DNA of 64,000 nt from positions 55,052,838 through 55,116,837 of the forward strand of contig CP154954.1 of the NCBI GenBank assembly GCA_039621445.1, given 5' to 3'. A program made the position numbers and the translations under genes. The notes under the pieces were generated by a model that worked only from the letters and a program-made list of their open reading frames with translations, had not been told where the DNA came from and made no database searches. This document shows, one piece after another, positions 1 through 11,716 of this stretch (positions are counted from its first letter, which is position 1; the number at the start of each line of letters is the position of its first letter). The stretch is from Euglena gracilis. Its lineage: Eukaryota > Euglenida > Euglenophyceae > Euglenales.

Positions 1-354
1 CCAACGGTTTCCCGGCTGCGGCATCAACTGGTATAATTAATGGATTTCGATCTTGAATACAGTTGGGGTCCATCTCAGCCAGTTCAAGCTTAGCCGAAAA
101 TTTGTTTTGGCACAGCATCATATTTTTTTTGAAATAGGGGTCAGAAATGGTCCAAAATGGTCTTTTTGAGGTTCCTGGGGTTTCCCTTCAAAATTTTGTT
201 GGAAACCTCCAACCAGCCAAACAGCAGTCTCGAAACAGCCAGGCCCATCAAGCACGTCATTCAGGGTTGTAGGGCTCTCAAACTGGGGCTATGACCTTGT
301 TCCTTTCCGGGCCCGCAATCAGGGCAACGTTACAAGCTCACCCCCTGGGGGGTG

Positions 355-398
355 GCAGAGGTGTTGAGCCAGCTCTGTCCTCTCTCCTTTGCACCAAG
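355..398 (+). CDS. Paralogue 1 exon: juxtamembrane segment
   Basis: Encodes GVEPALSSLLCTK, immediately before the membrane helix. The matching block in paralogue 2 (46563-46610) reads GAALSSLLCTK; four of the codons differ only at the third base, which fixes the frame. Ends are approximate. The 350 bases to the left hold no block I recognise. Confidence 0.55.
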
Positions 399-3012
399 GG
401 TGCCACCCGTGTCGACTCACACAGATGGCCCTTTTGGGATCGGGGTGTCGTTGACCTCTGCTTGTGTTGGATGTATGACATCCCCTTCTCTGCCTCCCAC
501 CTTCAGTGACGATACCACGTGGCGCACGTGCGTTTGCTCTTCAGTGTTTGCATTTTTTCTGGACGCCACAGAGGATTGGGACAGTTGAGGGCTCGCTGAT
601 TTTGGCTAACATCGTGCCAATCATCGTGGGAGCCATCGTTGGAGTCTTGTTCTGCATCGCCGTTCCAGCAGGTTGGTATGTGTGGAAGTCCACTAGGGCC
701 CAGGGCATCAAGGCGGGGGGTGAGGGCAAGATTTGCGTTTGAATGTCTTTCTCTGGCAGTTGGCAGTCTGGCAGTATTCTGTGGGAATGGACTTGACTTC
801 AAACAAAAAAAACAACATAAATTTCATTTTTAAAACGCACTTTTCCCAATGTTTTTATGGACGTTAAGTTTTTTTAAATTTTTTTTGTCTAAGGAATCAT
901 GGATAAAATGGTTTTGTGGACTTTTGCAACCCAGACCCAAAATTTCATGCACCGTCACGTTTTTCAGGCTCCAGCTCTCCCCATCCAGAGTGGTGCATCG
1001 TCCACACTGAACGATTTTCATTCCTCAATTATTAGCACCCCGCGGACTGATGCCACCTGATGCCCTGCCGTCGACATGCGGGCCCTGCGGAAGCAGTTCT
1101 CCGACGTCAAGGTGGCAGAGGACTGTGCCGAGGCCATCGCCTGTTTTGGCCAGGCTTTTCAGTGCATTCTCTTTTTTGGCATTCAGCAGTTCAAATAATT
1201 AAATCTAGATTCAAAAAATTAAATCTAGATTAGATAACATTGCGTATGCCTCAACCCCAATCAGGCGGGTCCTTAGTTGGCATTATTCTTTTGTAAAAAA
1301 AATTGAATCGTGATTGACAACTTGCCTCTAAATCACCAGAGATTGGCCGCCTGATGCCAACTCCCATCTTTTGTCTGTTTGTGTTTCTGTTTGTGTTTTG
1401 TCCACCTTCTGTGAGGCTCATGCATTTTGCTGCGATTTGCATGTCCTGGGCTCGACCTGGAGGCCGTGTCGTGGCTCTCCACGCTGGCCAAGCCCAGCAA
1501 GATCCAGCTGGCCTTCCTGCGCATTGTCAGCCTGCTGGTGGAGGTCAGGCGGGGGGCGTGCCCGATAAAATACATATTTTATGCTTGGGGGGATTCAAAC
1601 AGAGTTTTTCAATCTTTGGGGGTTATACATTTTTTGTTTTTTTGCAGGAGAAATCCATTTTCGGTAACAAGACCTTTTTTTATTTTATTTTTCAACTTCG
1701 CAGACAATGACAGGCGAAGTGCTGAATTGCCAAAGTGCCGAAGTCCGCCGTACTTCCACAGAGGTGGGGGTTGTAGCTTTGGTTGATAACTCGAAGACCC
1801 TCAAGGCCTCAAGGGAGTTATATTTGGGGGGATGGCGCTGCGGTTTTACATACACTGGAGTTATCCACTTCTGGAGACTCCATTTGAAAATGTTCGTCTG
1901 GACCTCTTTATGGTGCAAGCCCTGGAACCACATTTCGGCCAAGCCCAGCTGCTAGCCCAAATTTCTAGCCACCCGTATTTCTAGCCCAAGCTGGCAACTC
2001 CCCCGAGGTCAGGCCTTTTTTTTTTTAGTCGGGTGCCTACCCCACCAGGGGGGAGGGGGGGCTCTAGGGGCAGGCACCCCACAGCACCCCTGCCGACCCC
2101 CCGGGGGCTGGGTTTCGGGGGTGGGTTCGGCAGGCACCCCTATCTGGCGACCGATCCCATTTTCTTTACCCTTTTGGCAACCCACCCGACCCTGGGGACC
2201 CCAGGCTGCCCCCCCCCCCTCCCCGGGGGTGTGCCTGCTATGGGCAGGCACCCAAGAGCACCCGCCCACCCCCCTCCCCCCAGTCGGGGAAAAAAAACCG
2301 TGCCCGAGGTCTTTGAAGAGATTTCCGGTAATGCAGTGAATATATTGTGAATATCGTTGAGAAACCATCTCATTCAAGGTCATGAAACCTTGGCCCTTTC
2401 TTTTGACATCAAAAAAAAATGAAAAAGTTTGGTTGAAGCGATTGATGAAAGTTTAGGGTCTGCCCCAGGGGTCCAATGGATGCCCGCTGGAAGGCAGCCA
2501 GGGCGTTGCCTCAGAAGATTTGATCCCAGTCCTTGGGGGAGGGTCCAACCAGCCAGCTCAAACCCCCCATGAACGAGAAGTTAGCAGTTTTTTTTTTCGC
2601 TTTTGGGGGTGCAAAAATTGGCAAAAAAAAAGGGCCAAAAATCGCCGAAAACGGATTGGAAAAGGGCTGCCCAGGGCAAATTCTGGGCCAAAATATTGTC
2701 CATTTGCATAATTGGCAGTTTTTTGGGGGGCATTTTTGGAGTTTCGATTTTTTTGGTTCCCGATTCTACCCCCAGTTCGTCAGCCTTTTTCCAGCCAGTC
2801 CAAATTTTCCAGCCTCTGAGGTCGATCCCCCTGGGGGGGGGTCCTTAAGCAAGTCCCTGAAGACAGCTCTTTTGCTCACCCCCTGTTTGTCCCCTGCATT
2901 GCCCACAACTTGCTTAACTTGCTTCCACCCCCCCCCCCCATCCAGGATTCGCCAACGTCCCAGAAATGTCCAATTGCAATCGAGTTTGCTCCATAATTAC
3001 TGGCAGACAGAA

Positions 3013-3046
<34 letters not shown>

Positions 3047-6000
3047 TTAGTTAGTGCCATTGGTTTCAGGTCAAGCAATTCTGCTGTCCAAGCAAATCAA
3101 AAGTTCTTTAGCACTTGGGATGCATTATGGGAGCCCTGCACCCATTTGCACAGAAGCAAATAGTTTGCTTTCCCCCACATTCCCACCCGTGAAACGGTGC
3201 CAGGGACAAATTGCAAATCCTCACTGCACTCAGCCGGTTGGCCTCACTTCTCCGCAGGGTGGAAGAGGGCTGCTTGGGTGACCCCTTCGCTGCCGGCCCC
3301 CCTCGGCAGCCGTTCATTCCAGACCAGCTCATCGCCCAGCTGCAGGCAGTGAAAAAGGGGGAGGAGCTGCCGAAGCCCGAGGAGAGGAAGCACCTCGGTC
3401 GCAATGGACAGGCTTTTGCCCACCCAACAGGGAGAGTCATTCTGCCTCTTTTTCAGTTCCTGGATATTTTGGGTGCTATGCTGAATTGACGGCATACATT
3501 TGCATTTCCCCACAAATTTGACAGCTGACCTCGTTTTCTACCAGTTAGAGCCGACACAGGAACACCACACCCACACACACACTGAAGAACACAGCATGCC
3601 ACAGAGGCCTGGATGAGAGTCCCGGGACGACGACCGGTCGCTGACCACATCCCAATCCCACAAGTCCATCCCCAGCTCGTTGTACAGTGGACCGAGCTCC
3701 GTGATGATCCACCAAAACCAACGTCTCTCCCTCTCATGTCATGTATGGTCCCACCAGCGCCTATCTCTACCTAGCCTATCTCATGCTATATTTCATTGTA
3801 CTGACCAATTGGAACCCTTTTAACTTTAGCCGCATTCACCTTATTTATGTTTACATTTTTCCCCCATTCCTTGCATGTCCTGGCATTTCTCACTGGTTAC
3901 TGATCCAAACCCAGACAGGACTGCATTTTGTTTAGTTGACAATTGCGTGGATGGAGTCCCATTTTTTTTTTTTTGAAATTGGCCATAACCCATTTGTTGT
4001 TTTTTTGTGTTTTTCTTCCTGGCCTTTTTTTTCCAGCTTCTGCTGGAATGATTTTGACTGGAAGAGATTCCTGCATTTTGAACCATCTCCCCTTTCTCCA
4101 AATTTTATCTATCATGATTCATTTCAAGTTTATTCAAGTTTGACCCAAAACGTTCGGGTCACATGTTGCACAATATTATGAAAAGCTTGGCCTTGGCCTT
4201 GTTTGTTTTACCTGGGCTCTGACAATCCACAAAATCCTGAAACTTATGTTTAAACTTTTATGTTTTAACATACAAGTCTCCCGTCCACACAACCTCCTCA
4301 CCGCTCATTTGCGCCACCACCCCCCACCCCCCCGGCTGGGAGGCCGGTGTCCTCCGACTCCATGAAGCGGGCCAACGCCAAGCAGCCCACCGTCGTCTCC
4401 GAGGGCTCCTCCGCCCCCCGCCTGACGTGCGATCCGTGGCCGCAGCGCCCGCGGCGCCCCTCCTCCATCTCCCAGCCCGGCGGCCCGCGCGGACCGCTAC
4501 TCGTACTTGTACTGCCCGCACCTGTAGCTGGGCGCCGTTGTTCGGGCCTGTAAACTCCAGAGCCGGGGGCCGCGGGATGCTGGGGGTCATGGATTCACTT
4601 CACCCCTTTGTGCCCCCTCCCCCCCCCCCCCCGGGTGGGGTGGGTGGGTGGGAGTTCCAGAGTGAGCGGGTGGGTGGGGGCTGCCGGCCCCCCCCCCGGG
4701 GGGGGGGGGGGCATTGCCCTCCTCCAGGGACTCAGGACAGAGTCTGCGTTAACAACGCAGGACTTCGAGCGGACAAAGTCTGCGTTATATAATGCAGACT
4801 CTGTCCGAAGTACTGCGTTTTATACTGGGATCATTACAAAACACTTACCTTTTGCATGGCAACCCAGAATGGAGGGAACCATTGCAACAGAGGAATTGCC
4901 AACCGAAGAAAATCCAAACGTTGTCCAAAATTTTTTCCACCGGGGGGGGGGGCATTGGTCAGATTTTGGCTGTATTTTGGCCCCTCCCCCCCAGCGGTGG
5001 GGGGGGGGGGGTGGGTTTTTTTGTTAAGAACAGCGGGTGGGCGGATTTGGGCCCGGGGAAAAGTACCCATCCTGGGGGGCTCTCAGGGGATCTGTGGGGG
5101 GATGGGGGACGGGATGGGGGACGGGGCGGCCTGGCACGGGCAGCCCGGCCCCGCACGTACATGTACGTCCGCTTCATGCTGATGGGGGACACGGAGGAGG
5201 ACCGGCTGGGGCAGCGGGCGACCACGGTGGCGGGCAGGCCCCTCGACGCCCCGGACCGATATGTTATGACTGATAGGCCCAAAGGCCAATTGACGACCCC
5301 ACGGTGACAACAACCAGAGGGGACCTGATCCCCCCAAGGGTTACAGCCAGGAGCCTTGTTGCCGCCAGCTGCTTTTCCACAGCCCTGGGTCCAATTCCCC
5401 AAACGGAGGCTGGATGGCTATGATGTTTTGCTGCCGAGTGCAAAAATGGTCCAAAATGGCAAAAACTGTGTGCGTAGGCAAGTTCTGTGATTAATATTGG
5501 CTTTCCCCCACGGTTTACTGATTTTTGGGTTTTGATTTACAGCTTTTAACTTCTGGCCCCCTAGGGGGGAGGGCCCAGTCGTTAAATGGGGGGGAGGTTT
5601 ACTTTGTTAAGCGCGAGTTTATTGGGGTTTCGATGGAATTTTTTTTGCCGTTTTTTTGAGTTTTCAGGAGTTGGGTCAGGGTTATAATTGACGTTAAGAA
5701 TGGGAAAGGGTTAGGCCAAAGTTAGGCCCTAAATAGGTAGCACCTAATAATAAAAATATATAACCAAATAAAATGAATAGTGTCTAACTTTAGGCGCCTT
5801 ATTTTGAGGCCAACATTTGTCCAATTTTTGGGCCTAATTTTGCCTTATTTGCCTTAATCCTGCTTGAACCCTTTTCCTAACCCCAATCATATCCCCAACA
5901 GTTACACTGGGAGTAGGCTAAATTTTACACATTTATCAAGGACAGCCCGTAAATGCAAATTTGAGTCCAGACCCACTTCTTCAACCCGAGGGAGGGTCAG

Positions 6001-9000
6001 CCCCCCCCCCTCATTTAGCTACAAGCTACTGCTCCTCCCCGGGAGGGGGCAGTAGTTAAAGGCTGCTTTTTGATTTTTTTGTCCCGATTCGACCCTCCCC
6101 TACAGAGAGAGGGTTTCAAACAACCCAACTTTTCCAATTTGAACCCCCAAGGTCTTTGGCTGGACCTCCAAGGGGGTTTTGCGATGCAGCGCCCGAGATT
6201 AACAGGAAATTGTTGAGTGATGGAGTCTTTTGAGTTTGTCCCAGGTCCAAAACCATTCAGCCAATCTGTAGCAACCAGTAACCACCCTGACAACCTGTCA
6301 CATTTGGAAGTGTTCAAAGTGCTTCAAAACACCTGCAAAAAACGAAAGTATTTGGGCATTGGGATTTAACCCTGAGATCTCACAGGTGAGCAAATCTGTG
6401 TGTGTGTGTGTGTGTTAAATCCATTGTTTTATCCCAGCTCCGACAAAAGAAATCAAAGGACCCAAAGGATTTGGTGTATTTTTGTGCTATTGGGGGAATC
6501 TGAACATTTCCTTTTTCGCATTCCAGAAGATTTGGGGTGACTTTGCAGATCGCAAAGTTCAATAGCCTCAAAACTTAAAATTTACAAAAGGTGTGAATTA
6601 TGGATTTGGGACATACAACTGCTGAATGCTTTCACAGGGGTAAGTTTGGCCACTGGACTGGACTTGCCCAGATGGAGGCCCTTAAAGTGTGCAAGATATT
6701 TGGAGGTTTATTTACCATTTTTTGTTTTTTTGGGGGGGGTGGACCTCCCTTCCTGGTTGTGAATGGGTGGGTCACTTTCCGATCTTTTAAAAAACACAGA
6801 ACATCGCACAAGAAATTTTCACTGCTCAGCCACTCCAATATTGACCTATCTCACCTGTGGGCACGGGAGGGGGGGTGGCCCCCCCAAAATCCGATTGGCG
6901 CTTCTTCGCCGGCAGTTGGCCAGACTATGGCTTTGTTCGGAGCTCCCCTGCAGAGCACTTTTTCCTGGCCTCAAACCCCCCGAAGGACTTTAAGATTGGC
7001 TCTGGTTTTGGTCAGGTTTCCCGGGCAAAGAGTCAGGAATCGCCGACAATGGAGATGATGTGGCTGTTGCGTATCGGTGCCTGGTGGCGGCCCACGTGGT
7101 GACGGTGGCGAAGGGGCACGGGGCGACCATCGACAAGGTGACGTACGACTCCGTGGCCCTCCACTGGAACGTGGCCGCGCCGTGCGCCAGCGCCCCGCTG
7201 CAGGCCACCGCCCTCGCCCTGGAGCTGGCCTGCGCCGCCCAGATCCTGCCCCCCGAGGCCCAGGCCGACCTTCAGGCAGAACCGTGCTTTTGTTGCTGAA
7301 ATATCCACACCACTGCACACCACACAATGATGTGTGTCCTTCTTCCAGACCACCGCATTGCCGATCTTTGATTTGTCACCCAAAGAAGAATTTGATGGGA
7401 GAAGAAATGCAAAACCTGGATATGTGTGAATTGGTCTTTGAAAATGTAAAGCATGTGAACACAAAGAGCATTGAGCATCAAATGATCCGTTGGGCAATCG
7501 TCACCGCTTCTTCGTGGTGTCCAATTTTTCAAGTGGTAGTTGCATGGTGAGGAGCAGGCTGTTTTTTTTAACCAACCCCGGGGGGGGGGAGAGGGGGTCT
7601 GGAGTGCCTTGGGGGTGCCTGCCCAGGCAGGCACTGCCCCCCGGGGGGGGTCATTTCGGTCTGCGCCCAGGCACATTCCTTTGAAAATAGGCCATTTTTT
7701 GGCTCCCCGGCGCCTTCCGCGCTGGGGTCTGTGCTAAGGCACTTTTGGCCGTGTGCCCTGCCCCCGGGGGGTCGGATCGGGAGTGCCTTGGGGTGCCTGC
7801 CCAGGTAGGCACCCCCCCCGGGGTGGGGTCGGCACCCGACTAAAATAAAGCCTGGTGGGGGAGGAGGGGGGATATTGTGGGAAAAAAGCCGTTTTCCGTG
7901 AATTTCATTAATTCATCTCCCAGTGGTGCCACTACCAAAAGGAAACAACATCGGAGGCAGCATTACTTGATGCTTTTTGTGTATCTCCATTCAGACTGTA
8001 TGGGGGTGCACTTGTGTCCCCATACAGACAAATGCCAAATGTGGCTTGAGTCATTCACAATGCATGTCATGTCCACCCCCGATCACACACATGCGTGATT
8101 TCGCAGGTTACTCAATTTTGCACAGCAACCATATGCAGCAGAGATTGCCAAATTTTGAATGGAAAAGGGTTTCATCAAAATAATCATTGTTGTGGTCTCA
8201 CGGCTCTGTGCCCCGACTGCTGATCGGCATCGGCCATGGGCCGTGCACCGTCGCCACGGTCAGCGCGGCGGGGCAGCGGTTCTTTGTGGTGGGGGGGCCG
8301 GAGGTGAGCAACGCGGTGGAGGTGGTGGTGCGGGAGATGGCGGTGCCGGTGGGCTGCACCGTGCTGCTGTCCAACGCCATGCAGCAGGAGGTGTGGCTGT
8401 GCGGACTGGGGGGGGGGGGTTACTGTAGGAGGAGGCTTGAGCTCGAGCGTTCGAGCTCGAGCCACCTGGGGGGGGGGGCTTAAAAAACCCCCGCGAATGA
8501 CTTTGAACAGAACGAGAAAATCCCTTGTGTTGTGTCTGGCTTGTGTGTGTGTGTGTGTGTGCAACTCTCTTGTGTTGCAAAGTCTTTTCACACGCAAATG
8601 GTTCGTGATACAGGCATTGATGTGTGTAGGAGCACCGGAGACAAGGGGTTTTGTTATTTTTGGGCCCTTGCGATCAGGTGTGTGTGAAAGCATTTGTGTC
8701 AGAAAAGCCTCCTCCAACGTAAGTTTGAGGTCGTTCAAGGACGCTTGAAAAACCTCCTTGAACAACCTCAAACAACATTCAACTCAACGTTTTTTTTGAG
8801 TCTAAGTTTTTTCTTCAGCCGGTCTTGCTTTCACCAATCTGTTGTCCCCACAGATCAAGTACGGTTTCCGGTGCTCCCCGCGCCTGTGGTACCGGGACGT
8901 CCTCTTCTGGGAGCCGGTCGAAAAGCGCGGCGGGTGCCAGACGGACGACGAGTGGATGTACCAGATCCAGCCAGGGATGTGCGTGAGTTCCGGGATGGAT

Positions 9001-11439
9001 GGAATGGAATGGAATGGAATGGATCCCCCCCATCAAAGGATCACTCCCTCTGTCCTGTTTTTTTTCCAGGGCGGTTTTTCGGTCAAAGCTTTCCATCAGT
9101 GCCCACAGTGCCGGAGGAATTTTTGCCTGCCACGTGCAATTGGGGTCTTAACCTACTGCGAGGGGGTTGGTGGTAAACCCCCCCCCAAATAATACCCCCC
9201 CCCAGGGTATTATTTTTTTCTTCGTCCGAAGTCCCGGCCCGAGGGGGGAGGTATTATTTGGGGGGTATTATTTCCCAAAAATTTTCGAATTTTTTCGAAG
9301 TTTTGTAGGAGCAAAAATAGCGCCAAAACCTCCTTTGGGGTCATTTTTTGTACTTTCTCATGAAATTTTTGCATTTTTTTGGAGGCCAGATGATCCAGAA
9401 AAATCGATTTTTTTGTATTTTTTGTAAGAGATTGTGATTTTTACCTACATTTTCAGGTCAAAATCCAGGCCTTCGGCCCGAAACCAGGGGGGGGGGTATT
9501 ATTTCGGTGGCCGAAGTCGAACCCCGAGGGGGGGAGGTATTATTTGGGGGGGGGGGTGTTATTTGGGGGGGGTATTATTTGGGGGGGGGTTTACCCGATG
9601 CTCCTCAAGCAGGCCGTCCAGCCCTGGACACAGCGCATGGACCAAGACGACACGGCGCTGGACGTGGGCCGGGCCCTGCAGGAGGTGTTCCTGCTGGCCC
9701 GCGCCGGGGGCCGGGCCGACAGGCCGGGGCGGGGCGGGGCGGGGCGGAGCGCTGGGAGCCCGAATTCTCAAAAAATGAACAAAACGGATGAAACTGGGTG
9801 AGGAGGGCCAAAGGAGTCATTGCTTCGGAGGCACTCCCTCGCCCCCTTTCAACTGGTGGCTCAGGAGCTTCTCCCGCGGGCCCCCACCTGCACCACTTCA
9901 ACCGCAACCCTCCCACACGGGTATCCCCTTATAATATAATATATATATAATATATATATATAATATATATACACATACATACACACACAAAAACATACAT
10001 ACATACATACATACATACATACATACATACATACATACATACATACATACATACATACATACATACAGACATACCAATACACACATTACATATACATACA
10101 TACATACATACATACATACTACATACATACATACTACATACATACATACATACATACATACATACATACTACATACATACATACATACATACATACATAC
10201 AGACATACATACACATACTAACATACATACATACATACATCATACATACATACATTCATACTCATATACATACATACATACATACATACATACATACATA
10301 CAGACATACATACATACATATATATTTCCATACATACATACCATCATACATATATACATACATCTATACATACATACATACCTACATACATACATACATA
10401 CATACATACATACATACATACATACATACATACATACATACATACATACATACATACATACATACATACATACATACATACATACATACATACATACATA
10501 CATACAGACATACACACATACATACATACATACATACATATATACATAGATAGATACATACATACATACAGACATACATACATATATACATACATTTATA
10601 CATACATACATACATACATACATACATACATACATACATACATACATACATACATACATACATACCTACATACATACATACATACATACATACATACATC
10701 TACACATACATACACACATACATACATACAGTCATACATACTACACACATACATACATCACTACATACATACATACATACATACATACATACATACATAC
10801 ATACATACATACATACATACACACATACATACATACATACATACATACATACATACTACATACGTACAGACATACGTACATACATACATACATAAATACA
10901 TAGCTACATACATACATACATACAAAAATACATACATAAATACATCACATACATACATACATACATACATACATACATACATACATACATACATACATAC
11001 ATACATACATACATACATACATACATACAATACATACATACATACATACATACATACATACATACATACCTACATATAAACATACATACATACATACATA
11101 CCTACATACATACATACATACATACATACATACATACATACATACATACATACATACATACATACATACACACATACACACATACATACATACATACATA
11201 CATACATACATACATACATACATACATACATACATACATACATACATACATACATACATACATACATACATACATACATACATACATACATACATACATA
11301 CATACATACATACATACAAACATACATACATACATACATACCATACATACATACATACATACATACATACATACATACATACATACATACATACATACAT
11401 ACATACATACATACATACATACATACACACACACATACA

Positions 11440-11470
<31 letters not shown>

Positions 11471-11681
11471 CATACATACATACATACATACATACATACA
11501 TACATACATACATACATACATACATACATACATACATACATACATACATACATACATACATACATACATACATACATACATACATACATACATACATACA
11601 TACATACCTACATACATACATACATACATACATACATACATACATACATACATACATACATACATACATACATACATACAT

Positions 11682-11716
<35 letters not shown>

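Larger units (their letters stand above)
1546..3258 (+). mobile_element. Intron with introner-like borders, containing nested elements
   Basis: Begins CAGG right after GTGGAGGT and is followed by GTGGAAGA (6 of 8 matches), so it may itself be an old insertion into LLVE/EGCLGD. Its right end is degenerate (cgcagg rather than CCTG). Inside lie two younger elements with good 8-bp flanks (2010-2301 and 2499-2859) and a short (CA)n(GA)n tract at 3011-3045. Confidence 0.4.
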
